From: an uncultured Candidatus Melainabacteria bacterium
GTDB taxonomy: Bacteria; Cyanobacteriota; Vampirovibrionia; Gastranaerophilales; Gastranaerophilaceae
Assembly (NCBI GenBank): GCA_934693235.1
Contig: CAKUUY010000009.1
Location: forward strand, 1-64,000
Direction: 5' to 3'
Length of the DNA stretch: 64,000 nucleotides
Shown: positions 56,476 through 64,000 of the stretch, one piece after another
Position numbering within the stretch: the first letter of the stretch is position 1
How the letters are laid out: every line of letters starts with the position of its first letter
The notes under the pieces: generated by a model
The model's input: only the letters and a program-made list of their open reading frames with translations
What the model was told of the DNA's origin: nothing
Databases searched by the model: none
Translations under genes and position numbers: made by a program

Positions 56476-57855
56476 TTGAATAATAAAAAATACTATTTTA
56501 TCGCAATTGGCGGTGTTGGAATGAGTGGGCTTGCAAAGTATTTATTAGAAAACGGATGCGATGTTTCAGGCTCAGATATTGTAGATAGCAAATATATTGA
56601 TAAATTAAGAAAATTAGGCGCAAAAATTTTTATCGGACAAAAAAAAGAAAATGTTCCGTCCGATGCGGTTGTTGTTGCAAGTACTGCGATTAGAGAAACT
56701 AATCCGGAAATGGTTAGAGCACGTGAACTTGGTTTGAAAGTTTACCACCGCTCTGATATTTTAGCTGAAATTTCCAAATGGGGAAAATTCTTCCTAGGAT
56801 ATTCCGGAACACATGGAAAAACAACTACTAGCGGGCTTTCTTCTTATGTCCTTGAAAAAGCAGGGTTAAAACCGTCTTATGTTGTTGGTGGTATTATTCC
56901 TGAAATCGGGAATAATGCACATTCTCAAGACGGCAAATTCTTCTGTGCTGAACTTGATGAAAGCGATGGCACAATTGTTAAATATACCCCAAATATTTGT
57001 GTAGTAAATAATTTAGAACCAGATCATCTCGATTTTTACAAAGATGGTTTGAAATCGATTCTTGCCACTTTTGAAAAATTCATCTCTAATATGGACGAAA
57101 AATCAATTGTTTTAGTAAATAAGGATTGTGAAGCAACAATGTCTTTGCATAGTCACAAAACTATGACTTTTGGCCTTTCAGACGCTAATTATGTGGCTAA
57201 AAATATTGAATTCAATGCGGATTGTACAACTTTTGATATTTATTACAAGGGTGAATTTTTAACTGATTTGAAAATTATTTTACGTGGTAAGCACAATGTT
57301 TACAATGCCTTGTCCGTTCTTGCAAGTTTGCATCAAGCAGGTGTTGATATTAATCTTGTAAAACCGCATTTTGCAACATTTTCGGGTATGGGAAGGCGCT
57401 TCCAAAAAGTGGGAGAATTTGACGGCGTAACTATATTTGATGATTATGCTCATCACCCAACAGAAGTTAAGGCTACCCTTTCTTCTGCAGAAGGAATGCG
57501 TGGAAAGCACATTATTGCTGTATTCCAGCCACACAGGTATACTAGATTGAAAAATCTTTGGAATGAATTTTTGGATGCGTTTTCAGGTGTTGATAAAGTT
57601 GTTATAACAGACGTATATGCTGCGTCAGAAGACCCGATTGACGGTGTAAATTCCGGAAAATTTGCACAGGATTTGAGCAACCACATATCAATTCCTTGTG
57701 AGTATATGAGTGGTTCAATAGCAGATGTTGCAAAAAAGCTTTATCCAGAACTTAAAAAAGATGACGTTGTAATCGGTTTGGGTGCCGGAACAATTACTAA
57801 CTTGTCAAAAGAATTGATGAATGCAAGAAGTGAGGCTGTCGGTGTTGCAAACTGA
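56476..57855 (+). CDS. murC: UDP-N-acetylmuramate--L-alanine ligase
   Basis: MurC adds L-Ala to UDP-MurNAc in peptidoglycan synthesis. The 459-residue protein has the Rossmann start FIAIGGVGMSGLAKYLL, the ATP site GYSGTHGKTTTSGL (about 110-123), ELDESDGT, NNLEPDHLDFY and DDYAHHPTEV. The start is TTG with AAGGGA eight bases upstream; no ATG fits. murB follows with overlap, then ddl and ftsQ. Confidence 0.96.
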   Translation: MNNKKYYFIAIGGVGMSGLAKYLLENGCDVSGSDIVDSKYIDKLRKLGAKIFIGQKKENVPSDAVVVASTAIRETNPEMVRARELGLKVYHRSDILAEISKWGKFFLGYSGTHGKTTTSGLSSYVLEKAGLKPSYVVGGIIPEIGNNAHSQDGKFFCAELDESDGTIVKYTPNICVVNNLEPDHLDFYKDGLKSILATFEKFISNMDEKSIVLVNKDCEATMSLHSHKTMTFGLSDANYVAKNIEFNADCTTFDIYYKGEFLTDLKIILRGKHNVYNALSVLASLHQAGVDINLVKPHFATFSGMGRRFQKVGEFDGVTIFDDYAHHPTEVKATLSSAEGMRGKHIIAVFQPHRYTRLKNLWNEFLDAFSGVDKVVITDVYAASEDPIDGVNSGKFAQDLSNHISIPCEYMSGSIADVAKKLYPELKKDDVVIGLGAGTITNLSKELMNARSEAVGVAN

Positions 57856-58735
57856 TTTTGATATAAAAAAGTCAACAACAATGAAAATTGGTGGTAAAAT
57901 TGCAAGATTCTATTCCCCTGAAACAATAGATGAATTTGTGCAGATTATGCAAAAAGAGCCAAATGCTTTTGTTGCGGGTAATTTATCAAATGTTATAGTT
58001 TCGTCTTTTGGTTACGGCGGAGCGATAATTTCTACAAAAAAACTTTCTAGTATTGGTATTGATGGAAATAAAATTATTGCAGGTGCCGGAGTTCGCGGAA
58101 CAAAGTTGTCAAAAATCGCACTGGAAAACGGATTGAGCGGCATGGAATTTATGATCGCTTTCCCCGGCTCAATTGGTGGTGAAGTGTTTATGAATGCTGG
58201 AGCGCATGGACAGGATGTTTCTTCAATTTTGAAATCTGCAAAAATTTATTCGCCGGAAAAAGGTTTGATTGAACTGTCAAATGAGGAATTTGAATTTGGT
58301 TACAGAACGTCAATTTGTCAACGCCAAAATTATTCTGTTTTAGAAGCTGAGTTTGAATTGATTCCAAAATCTAAAGACGAGATTCAAGTTAAAATGGATG
58401 AAAATTTGTCATTTCGAAAAGCTAAACAGCCCGATTTAACTTTGCCTAATTGTGGAAGTACTTTCCGTAATCCTCAAGGGGATTCAGCAGGTAGATTGTT
58501 AGAAGCTGTTGGGGCAAAAGGATTAAAATTCGGAGGAATGAAAGTTTGGGAAAATCACGCAAACTTTATTGTAAATACAGGCGATGCAACATCTCTTGAT
58601 GCTTTGCAGCTGATGTTTGAAATGTATAAAAGGGTAAAAGAAAAATTTAATATTGAATTAAAGCCTGAAGTAATATTTTTAGGCGAAAATAATAAAGAAG
58701 AGGTTGAAATATGCAAAATATTGTATCAAAAGTAG
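57821..58735 (+). CDS. murB: UDP-N-acetylenolpyruvoylglucosamine reductase
   Basis: MurB reduces UDP-GlcNAc-enolpyruvate to UDP-MurNAc using FAD and NADPH. The protein has the FAD-binding parts TTMKIGGKIARFYSPE, VAGNLSNVIVS, MEFMIAFPGSIGGEVFMNAG and the catalytic Ser in LPNCGSTFRNP. It overlaps murC by 35 bases with the ATG at 57821. A TTG at 57845 with AGTGAGG nine bases upstream would shorten it by eight residues and may be the true start. Confidence 0.95.
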   Translation: MQEVRLSVLQTDFDIKKSTTMKIGGKIARFYSPETIDEFVQIMQKEPNAFVAGNLSNVIVSSFGYGGAIISTKKLSSIGIDGNKIIAGAGVRGTKLSKIALENGLSGMEFMIAFPGSIGGEVFMNAGAHGQDVSSILKSAKIYSPEKGLIELSNEEFEFGYRTSICQRQNYSVLEAEFELIPKSKDEIQVKMDENLSFRKAKQPDLTLPNCGSTFRNPQGDSAGRLLEAVGAKGLKFGGMKVWENHANFIVNTGDATSLDALQLMFEMYKRVKEKFNIELKPEVIFLGENNKEEVEICKILYQK

Positions 58736-59661
58736 ATAAAAATGCGAAAATTGCTGTACTTTGCGGAGGTATGTCGTCTGAAGCAGAAGTTTCAATGAGA
58801 TCAGGAAAAGGTTGCTATGATGCGTTACAAAGGCTTGGTTATAAAAATTCTGAACTTGTAGTTGTGGATAAAGATATTGCCAGTAAACTAAAAGCCGGAA
58901 ATTATGATTATGCATTCAATGCTCTTCATGGAAAATATGGCGAAGATGGTTGTATTCAGGGTGTTTTGGAAATTTTACAAATCCCTTATACCGGTTGTGG
59001 CGTTATGTCTAGTTCAGTTTGTATGAACAAAGAATATACAAAAAGAATTCTTTCAACTTGTAAAGATATTCCGTTGATTAAATCTGTTTTTGTTCAAAAA
59101 GGAGATGATGTTGTTGAAAAAACAAAAGATTTACAGTATCCATTGATTACAAAACCTGTTTGTGAGGGCTCAAGTTTTGGTATGACAAAGGTCAACACTC
59201 CAGATGAACTTGAAAGTGCATATAAAGATGCTATTAAATATAATGATGATGTTTTGATTGAAGAATATCTTGTCGGAAAAGCAGCAACAGTTGGTGTTTT
59301 AGGTGACGGTAAAGATAGAACGGTTACAGAAATTCTAGAAATGAGACCAAAACACGAATGGTATGATTATGAATGCAAGTACACAAAAGGTATGACGGAA
59401 TTTGTTCTTCCAGCTGAGATTTCAGAAGATATGACAAAAAGAGTTAAAGAAATTGCACTGAAAGCTTTTGAAGTTGCAGGTTGTTCCGGGGTTTCCAGAG
59501 TTGATTTTCATATTGTAGATGATATTCCTTATGTTTTGGAGATTAATACAAGCCCCGGTATGACAGAAACAAGCGATTTGCCGGCTCAGGCTGCGGTTAT
59601 GGGAATTGATTACGATACTCTTGTACAAATAATTTTAAACAGCGTAGGTTTAAACAAATAG
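58711..59661 (+). CDS. ddl: D-alanine--D-alanine ligase
   Basis: Ddl makes the D-Ala-D-Ala end of the peptidoglycan stem. The 316-residue ATP-grasp enzyme has AVLCGGMSSEAEVSMRSGKG, ALHGKYGEDGCIQGVLE, YTGCGVMSSSVCMNKEYTK, KPVCEGSSFGM and EINTSPGMTETS. The residue after YTG is C. It overlaps murB by 25 bases with AAGAGGTTG as RBS, and ends directly before ftsQ. Confidence 0.96.
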   Translation: MQNIVSKVDKNAKIAVLCGGMSSEAEVSMRSGKGCYDALQRLGYKNSELVVVDKDIASKLKAGNYDYAFNALHGKYGEDGCIQGVLEILQIPYTGCGVMSSSVCMNKEYTKRILSTCKDIPLIKSVFVQKGDDVVEKTKDLQYPLITKPVCEGSSFGMTKVNTPDELESAYKDAIKYNDDVLIEEYLVGKAATVGVLGDGKDRTVTEILEMRPKHEWYDYECKYTKGMTEFVLPAEISEDMTKRVKEIALKAFEVAGCSGVSRVDFHIVDDIPYVLEINTSPGMTETSDLPAQAAVMGIDYDTLVQIILNSVGLNK

Positions 59662-60588
59662 ATGGATGAACTTAATCAAAACGAAAATATAAATAATGGC
59701 TTTCAAGAAATTCGTGTTGAATCGGTTAATTATTCGGAAATTATTGATGAAGAGCCGATTACAGACGGGAAACATCTTGTAAAGAAAAAGCGTCGTGAAC
59801 GTCTCGTACGTAAAGGGAGAATGAAACAAGAACGTTTTAGAGCCTTTGTAAGGTTTTTCTTATCAATATTTTTTATTGTCGGGTTAGGCTACGCCCTGAA
59901 AGCTCCTGGTTGGTATATGGATAAAAATGCGTTTAACTACGTCGGTGGGAATTCCGTAGAGATTATAAACAATAATATTGTTCCATCTCACAGAATTTTG
60001 GCATTATTAAAAACAAGTAACGTGCCGAATGTCCCGATTTATATGGCTAGAACCGGAGCAATAAAGAAAAATCTTATGAAACTTGCACCTGTTGAAGATG
60101 TTTATATCAGACGATATGCTTTTCCTGCAAGAATTCAAATAATTTTGAAAGAGAGAATTCCTGCAATGTTGATTGCTCCGGATGAAAAGTCGCAACCGAT
60201 TGCTTTTTTTACAACGGATGGAAAACTTATCGGTAGAGAATTTTTACCTTTAAAAAAACAATATAATACTATAAAAGTATTGTCTTATGGGAATAAAGGT
60301 GATGATTATCATAAGTGGAACCTAGATAAAATTCATGAACTTGAAAAAATAAAAAATTATGTTGAAACGTATTCAAAAGAGCCTGTAGAGTACATTGATT
60401 TGAGAAATCCAAATGACGTTTTTGTAAAAATCAAGACAGTAAATATTCGATTAGGAAAGATTGATGAAACGGTTTACAAGCGAATTGAACGTATTCCGTC
60501 TATATTACCTCAGGTTAAAATGGTTGATTCTAAGGTTAAGTACTTGGATTTGAGTTGGGAAAAAGTTAATTATTTAAAATTAAAATAA
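59662..60588 (+). CDS. ftsQ: Cell division protein FtsQ
   Basis: A 308-residue bitopic protein. A polar and basic cytoplasmic part (KKKRRERLVRKGRMKQERFR, about 41-60) is followed by a membrane helix (FVRFFLSIFFIVGLGYALKA) and a POTRA domain (NIVPSHRILALLKTSNVPNV, then VEDVYIRRYAFPARIQIILK). The rest matches the FtsQ beta domain. Position after murB-ddl supports the call. It starts right at the ddl stop. Confidence 0.85.
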   Translation: MDELNQNENINNGFQEIRVESVNYSEIIDEEPITDGKHLVKKKRRERLVRKGRMKQERFRAFVRFFLSIFFIVGLGYALKAPGWYMDKNAFNYVGGNSVEIINNNIVPSHRILALLKTSNVPNVPIYMARTGAIKKNLMKLAPVEDVYIRRYAFPARIQIILKERIPAMLIAPDEKSQPIAFFTTDGKLIGREFLPLKKQYNTIKVLSYGNKGDDYHKWNLDKIHELEKIKNYVETYSKEPVEYIDLRNPNDVFVKIKTVNIRLGKIDETVYKRIERIPSILPQVKMVDSKVKYLDLSWEKVNYLKLK

Positions 60589-60598
60589 GGTGGAAATT

Positions 60599-62002
60599 AT
60601 GAAAGTAGCAGTTGCACAGGTAAGATTAAAAACAGCAGATTTTAAATTTAATTTGGAAAATATTCTAAATAATATCAAATCGGATTGTGATTTGGTTGTT
60701 TTCCCGCAAGTTGACATTGAAGATTTGGGTGGGAAAGATTTGGTTTTTGATGACGGTTGTATGTCTAAACAAGCTGAATTGTACAGAGAAATTGCAAACA
60801 GAAACTTTAAACAAAATATTATCCTTGGCGATATTTTGATAAGAAATGGGGAGGTAGAAGTTTCTGATTATGGAATTTTTGATATTTGTGGTAAAAAAGT
60901 TTTTGTTTCTGATACTTTTATGGAAGATGTTGATTGCGATTTGTATATTTTGGCAAAAAACAGATATTATGCAATGAATACTTACAAAGAATTTGTTGAT
61001 GAAATTCACACTCATAGCGATTTTATCTATGTAAATGCGTTAGGTATTGCGGATGAAAATGTTTTTGCAGGTGGAAGTTTTGCTAAAAATGCAAATAATG
61101 AGCTTGTTATGCAAATGCCATTGTGTAGGGAGGATGTTGATACTGTTGATTTTGCGAGAACGATTAATTTTAATGATGAAGAAGTTGAGTCTCAGGTTTA
61201 TGATGTTACTACTTTTGCATTGAGTGAGTATTGCGAAAACACAGGGTTTAAAAAAGTTGTATTAGGCTTGTCTGGCGGAATTGACAGTGCATTGACCGCA
61301 GTTTTGGCAGTTGAAGCTGTCGGAAAAGATAATGTTCTAGGGGTTTTGATGCCAAGTATGTTTTCTTCTGAGGGAAGCGTTGTTGATAGTTTAAAATTGG
61401 CTGAAAATTTAGGAATTAAAACAGTAAAAGAGCCGATTACGCCTTTATTTGATGTTTTTATGTCAGGAAGAGATAGGTTGCATGACTTGGCGGAAGAGAA
61501 TTTACAAGCCAGATTAAGAGCTTTGATTTTGATGTTCTACTCTAATCGTGAAAACAGATTGTTGTTGTCTACGGGCAACAAATCTGAAAGCGCAATGGGA
61601 TTTGGTACATTATATGGTGACTTGGCTGGTGGTTTTAATATGATATGTGATTTGACAAAAACAAATGTTTATAAATTGTCAAACTATATCAATAGAAATG
61701 GTGAAATTATTCCGCAAGAAATTATTGATAAAGCTCCGTCAGCAGAGCTTCACCCCGGACAAAAAGATCAAGATAGATTACCTGAGTATGCGGTTTTAGA
61801 CGATATTATTGAAATGTACCTTGAACAGAATCTTCCGGTTGAAGAAATTTGTAAAAAGTACGATAAATCTCTTGTTGATGAAGTTGTTAAGAAGATTTAC
61901 AGAATGCAATTTAAACGTCACCAAGGGTGTTTAGGTGTAAGATTAACAGAGCGTTCTTTCTGCAACGGTGTAAATTTACCGGTTGTTCAGAGATTTTATT
62001 AA
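60599..62002 (+). CDS. nadE: NAD+ synthetase with degenerate glutaminase domain
   Basis: NadE converts deamido-NAD to NAD using ammonia. The C-terminal 260 residues are a full synthetase: LGLSGGIDSALTAVLAVEA (P-loop, about 221-239), QARLRALILMFYSN, LLSTGNKSESAMGFGTLYGD and HQGCLGVRLTERSF. The N-terminal nitrilase-type domain, which supplies ammonia from glutamine, is short (about 200 residues against 260-270). It lacks the triad: the Glu of FPE is Gln (VVFPQVDIEDL), and the Lys and Cys segments are missing or replaced (LYILAKNRYYAM). The enzyme probably uses free ammonia. AAGGTGGA lies before the ATG at 60599. Confidence 0.9.
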   Translation: MKVAVAQVRLKTADFKFNLENILNNIKSDCDLVVFPQVDIEDLGGKDLVFDDGCMSKQAELYREIANRNFKQNIILGDILIRNGEVEVSDYGIFDICGKKVFVSDTFMEDVDCDLYILAKNRYYAMNTYKEFVDEIHTHSDFIYVNALGIADENVFAGGSFAKNANNELVMQMPLCREDVDTVDFARTINFNDEEVESQVYDVTTFALSEYCENTGFKKVVLGLSGGIDSALTAVLAVEAVGKDNVLGVLMPSMFSSEGSVVDSLKLAENLGIKTVKEPITPLFDVFMSGRDRLHDLAEENLQARLRALILMFYSNRENRLLLSTGNKSESAMGFGTLYGDLAGGFNMICDLTKTNVYKLSNYINRNGEIIPQEIIDKAPSAELHPGQKDQDRLPEYAVLDDIIEMYLEQNLPVEEICKKYDKSLVDEVVKKIYRMQFKRHQGCLGVRLTERSFCNGVNLPVVQRFY

Positions 62003-62014
62003 TAGATTGATAAA

Positions 62015-62043
62015 ATGGCGGGATAGGTATCCCGCCATAATTA
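62015..62043. terminator. Bidirectional terminator between nadE and pilin gene
   Basis: TGGCGGGATA (62016-62025) and TATCCCGCCA (62028-62037) form a perfect 10-bp stem with a tiny loop, with A-rich and T-rich sides. It serves both convergent genes. Confidence 0.8.
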
Positions 62044-62049
62044 TTTTAA

Positions 62050-62787
62050 TTAATAATCAAACTTAAATCCGTTTTCCAAAAAGTGCCCAAAACATCCGTC
62101 GTAAGCTCCATTATGTTCATATTTGCACATATCAAAACGGCTATCTCTTATTTCTTTTGGAGAATTCCCTAAATAGATATAACAATATTTATTATCTTTT
62201 TTGCATTCAGGAGTAACACCTCCCTCGTCTATAGAACCATCATAAAAAATATGCATTGACCATAAATCATAGCCGATTTTGTTTGGTCCTTTTCGTCCAT
62301 TAATATCAACATATAATGTTATTGGAGAACAATTAAGACTTTCAATATCTATTACGCTACCATCTGCTAATACAAATTTCCCTGTGTAATCACTTTTAGC
62401 ACCAATAGCATAAGAAATTTCTCCATTTTGCATTGCATAATTATCTGCAAAACATCCATCTTCGCATACTTTTACAACTTTTAGATATTTTTGTACAAAA
62501 TTTTCACATGCTTCTTGAGCTTTTGCCTCATTTGCATCATTTTCTTCGTAACTTAAATTACTATTCCAATCATACTCCAACGGAGTATTTCTCAAATCAT
62601 CCACACCTTCATCAGCCATATATTTTTTTACAGCTTGTGACATATTGGAATAGAATTTTTGTGTAGCGACTTCAAGAGACCTTTTTTGTTGATTTTGTAT
62701 CAATGTTGGTAGTGTCATCGCTGCTACGACACCGATTATCGCAAGTGTTATTAAAACTTCTGCTAAAGTAAATGCTCTATTTTTCAT
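62050..62787 (-). CDS. Pilin-like surface protein
   Basis: A 245-residue protein. The leader MKNRA is followed by FTLAEVLITLAIIGVVAAMTLP. The globular part has the signature DINGRKGPNKIGYDLWSMHI and ends HFLENGFKFDY. Several Cys are spread through the second half. The start at 62787 is chosen for the AGAGGAGAT RBS; a frame from 62817 would add ten residues. It faces the XRE gene at 62887 across a 99-base gap full of TACGTA repeats. Confidence 0.85.
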   Translation of the reverse strand: MKNRAFTLAEVLITLAIIGVVAAMTLPTLIQNQQKRSLEVATQKFYSNMSQAVKKYMADEGVDDLRNTPLEYDWNSNLSYEENDANEAKAQEACENFVQKYLKVVKVCEDGCFADNYAMQNGEISYAIGAKSDYTGKFVLADGSVIDIESLNCSPITLYVDINGRKGPNKIGYDLWSMHIFYDGSIDEGGVTPECKKDNKYCYIYLGNSPKEIRDSRFDMCKYEHNGAYDGCFGHFLENGFKFDY

Positions 62788-62834
62788 AAAATCTCCTCTT
62801 TGTGTTAATTTTGCCATATTTCATTTTGTTGGTC

Positions 62835-62887
62835 TACGTATCAATAGTACGTATATTTGCCTTTCGCTTACGTATAAACTGTACGTA
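62835..62887. promoter_or_regulatory. Two TACGTA-N7-TACGTA operators
   Basis: TACGTA occurs at 62835, 62848, 62869 and 62882, arranged as two 19-base sites: TACGTATCAATAGTACGTA and TACGTATAAACTGTACGTA. They match at 15 of 19 positions and their starts are 34 bases apart. The first overlaps the likely -35 (TTGATA, minus strand) of the pilin gene; the second covers the -10 (TATAAA) and the start of the XRE gene. This is the layout of a shared, autoregulated operator. Confidence 0.65.
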
Positions 62888-63093
62888 TGAATTTCTACAA
62901 GATGTTAGGTAAAAATATTAAGACAAGGCGCAAAGAGCTTGGACTCACTCAACAGGAGCTTGCCGATAAGCTCAATATGAGCCTGAATTTTGTAGGAAAA
63001 ATCGAAGTTGCTTTTTCAAAACCGTCACTTGACACATTAATTGAAATTGCGGATGTGCTTGAAACTACTGTTTCGGACTTAACAAAATTTTAA
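62887..63093 (+). CDS. XRE-family HTH regulator paired with pilin gene
   Basis: A 68-residue protein made of one XRE domain: MLGKNIKTRRKELGLTQQEL, ADKLNMSLNFVGKIEVAFSK, PSLDTLIEIADVLETTVSDL. There is no other domain. The ATG is inside the second TACGTA operator and follows a TATAAA box by eight bases, so the mRNA is leaderless or nearly so. It likely represses itself and the divergent pilin gene at 62050. Confidence 0.88.
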   Translation: MNFYKMLGKNIKTRRKELGLTQQELADKLNMSLNFVGKIEVAFSKPSLDTLIEIADVLETTVSDLTKF

Positions 63094-63099
63094 ATCTGC

Positions 63100-63128
63100 T
63101 TGCAAATAAAGATTTTACATATTATAAT
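63100..63128 (+). promoter_or_regulatory. Promoter of rpmI-rplT
   Basis: TTGCAA (63100-63105) and TATAAT (63123-63128) are exactly 17 bases apart. A leader of about 80 bases follows. infC is absent upstream. L20 represses its own operon in other bacteria, so a regulatory structure may lie in this leader, but none is obvious. Confidence 0.65.
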
Positions 63129-63213
63129 CAACTTAACAGAGATTTTATGGCTTTGGTATGCCTAAAATTTCGTAGTAATCGATAAATCGTGCAATGCACA
63201 GAAAGAGGTTAAA

Positions 63214-63423
63214 ATGCCAAAAATGAAAACACACAAATCTGCTGCTAAACGTTACAAAGTTACTGCAACAGGTAAAATTGTTAGAAGACAAGCTGGTATC
63301 GGCCACTTACTTCAACACAAGTCTGCTTCTAGAAAACGCAGAATTTTCAAAATGATTTCAATTTCTGATTCACATTTCAAATTGATTTCAAAAGAGTTAC
63401 CTTACAGAAAGTATGCAAGATAG
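63214..63423 (+). CDS. rpmI: 50S ribosomal protein L35
   Basis: A 69-residue basic ribosomal protein, starting MPKMKTHKSAAKRYKVTATG, with RRQAGIGHLLQHKSASRKRR. This is the normal length. An AAAGAGGTT RBS precedes the ATG. rplT follows after 11 bases, the universal order, but the usual upstream infC is missing. Confidence 0.96.
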   Translation: MPKMKTHKSAAKRYKVTATGKIVRRQAGIGHLLQHKSASRKRRIFKMISISDSHFKLISKELPYRKYAR

Positions 63424-63434
63424 GAGGCAGGTAA

Positions 63435-63788
63435 ATGAGAGTAAAACGTGGTAATGTATTACGCAAAAGACATAAGAAAATATTAAAACTAGCTAAAGGC
63501 TTTATCGGCGCAAGAAGCAGAATTTTTAAAGTTGCTAACTGTGCTGTAATGAAAGCTTTGAAATATGCTTACAGAGACAGACGTGCTACAAAACGTAACA
63601 TGCGTAGCTTGTGGATTGTTAGAATCAACGCTGCTGTTAGAGAACGTGGCATGAGCTATTCAAGATTTGTTAACGCTTGCAAAAAAGCTAACATTACTGT
63701 AAACAGAAAAATGTTGGCTGACTTGGCAGTTAGAGATCCGGAAGCTTTCTCAGTAGTTTTTGAAGCTGCTCAAAAAGCTGCAAAATAG
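63435..63788 (+). CDS. rplT: 50S ribosomal protein L20
   Basis: L20 is an early assembly protein of the large subunit and a translational repressor of its operon in several bacteria. The 117-residue protein starts MRVKRGNVLRKRHKKILKLA and has KGFIGARSRIFKVANCAVMK, YAYRDRRATKRNMRSLWIVR and INAAVRERGMSYSRFV. An AGGAGGCAGG RBS precedes the ATG. Confidence 0.97.
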   Translation: MRVKRGNVLRKRHKKILKLAKGFIGARSRIFKVANCAVMKALKYAYRDRRATKRNMRSLWIVRINAAVRERGMSYSRFVNACKKANITVNRKMLADLAVRDPEAFSVVFEAAQKAAK

Positions 63789-63813
63789 TAAAATATTTTG
63801 ATAGATGTGTTTG

Positions 63814-63846
63814 AAACAGAGGTTACAGATGTAGCCTCTGTTTTTT
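63814..63846 (+). terminator. Terminator after rplT
   Basis: AAACAGAGGTTAC (63814-63826) and GTAGCCTCTGTTT (63831-63843) pair over 13 positions with one wobble and are followed by Ts. The gap to 63958 is AT-rich and otherwise empty. Confidence 0.88.
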
Positions 63847-63958
63847 AATATAAACTTTAAAATTCTAAGTTTTAATATTTCTTAATAAAAAAGTAAATTT
63901 TTTTGCCTACAAATACTTTATATATATGTAAGGTTGGTAATAAATTTGGAGAAATCGT

Positions 63959-64000
63959 ATGATAGGCGGTGACTTTGACATCCCTGTAATGTATCAGGAT
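63959..64000 (+). CDS. Start of a gene cut by the window edge
   Basis: An ATG at 63959 with GGAGAAA upstream opens a frame of 14 codons (MIGGDFDIPVMYQD) to the end of the window. Too little is present to name it. Confidence 0.55.
   Translation, partial: MIGGDFDIPVMYQD

Noticed and set aside
1..64000. CRISPR array, prophage or insertion sequence
   Set aside because: No regularly spaced direct repeats of 24-40 bases, no phage structural genes, integrase or transposase were found.
1..64000. rRNA genes or further tRNAs
   Set aside because: Only tRNA-Trp at 2571-2643 gave a cloverleaf; no rRNA-like sequence was seen in the gaps.

Overview
The window is AT-rich, gene-dense bacterial chromosome. 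It looks like a non-photosynthetic relative of the Cyanobacteria, most probably a gut-type Gastranaerophilales (Vampirovibrionia/Melainabacteria). This is inferred from gene content and style, not from a database search. Supporting signs are a coaD gene followed by a coiled-coil gene resembling the cyanobacterial DivIVA-like protein Cdv3, LPS genes (kdsA, lptC, lptA-like), lipoprotein and outer-envelope genes, many pilin-like proteins with the FTLAEVLITLGIIG start, and no photosynthesis gene anywhere.

Layout. 1-2.1 kb: tail of a pilin-like gene, coaD and two Cdv3-like genes. 2.2-5 kb: rpmG, tRNA-Trp, secE, nusG, rplK and rplA, with structured leaders before rplK and rplA and a terminator where rplJ/rplL would be expected. 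5-7.6 kb: kdsA, an MBL hydrolase, pheS. 7.6-24.7 kb: mostly accessory and envelope genes. These include two pilin-like genes each facing a small HTH gene, a SIS-domain protein, gatB, folP, a tandem pair of unknown paralogues, a YhcC-type radical SAM protein, cdd, hicBA, a C-terminal processing protease, TPR and FtsB-like proteins. 24.8-35.5 kb: gltX, rsmH-ftsL-like, a degenerate HD-GYP protein, gyrB, a pilin pseudogene, adk, map. 35.5-48 kb: a lipoprotein, a pilin with a doubled processing motif, tmk, an M16-like protein, lptC-lptA, dprA, topA, aroE with a Gln-rich extension, and a pilin gene broken by a ten-G tract. 48-62 kb: murT, pdxJ, lspA, leuS, then a murC-murB-ddl-ftsQ-nadE cluster. 62-64 kb: a third pilin/HTH divergent pair, rpmI-rplT, and the start of one more gene.

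The most unusual theme is the control of the pilin-like genes. Of five full-length copies, three are divergent from a small HTH gene, and each of those three intergenic regions carries its own short repeated motif overlapping the promoters. A fourth is out of frame because of a G10 tract after its start codon. The fifth lies about 0.5 kb downstream of another short leaderless reading frame that also contains a G10 tract. This suggests a set of individually switched surface pilins. Other points are a roughly 280-bp MITE present twice, a short N-terminal motif shared by otherwise different unknown proteins, frequent leaderless starts with -10 boxes 6-7 bases before the ATG, and several enzymes lacking canonical active-site residues (HD-GYP, M16, NadE glutaminase domain, LspA).
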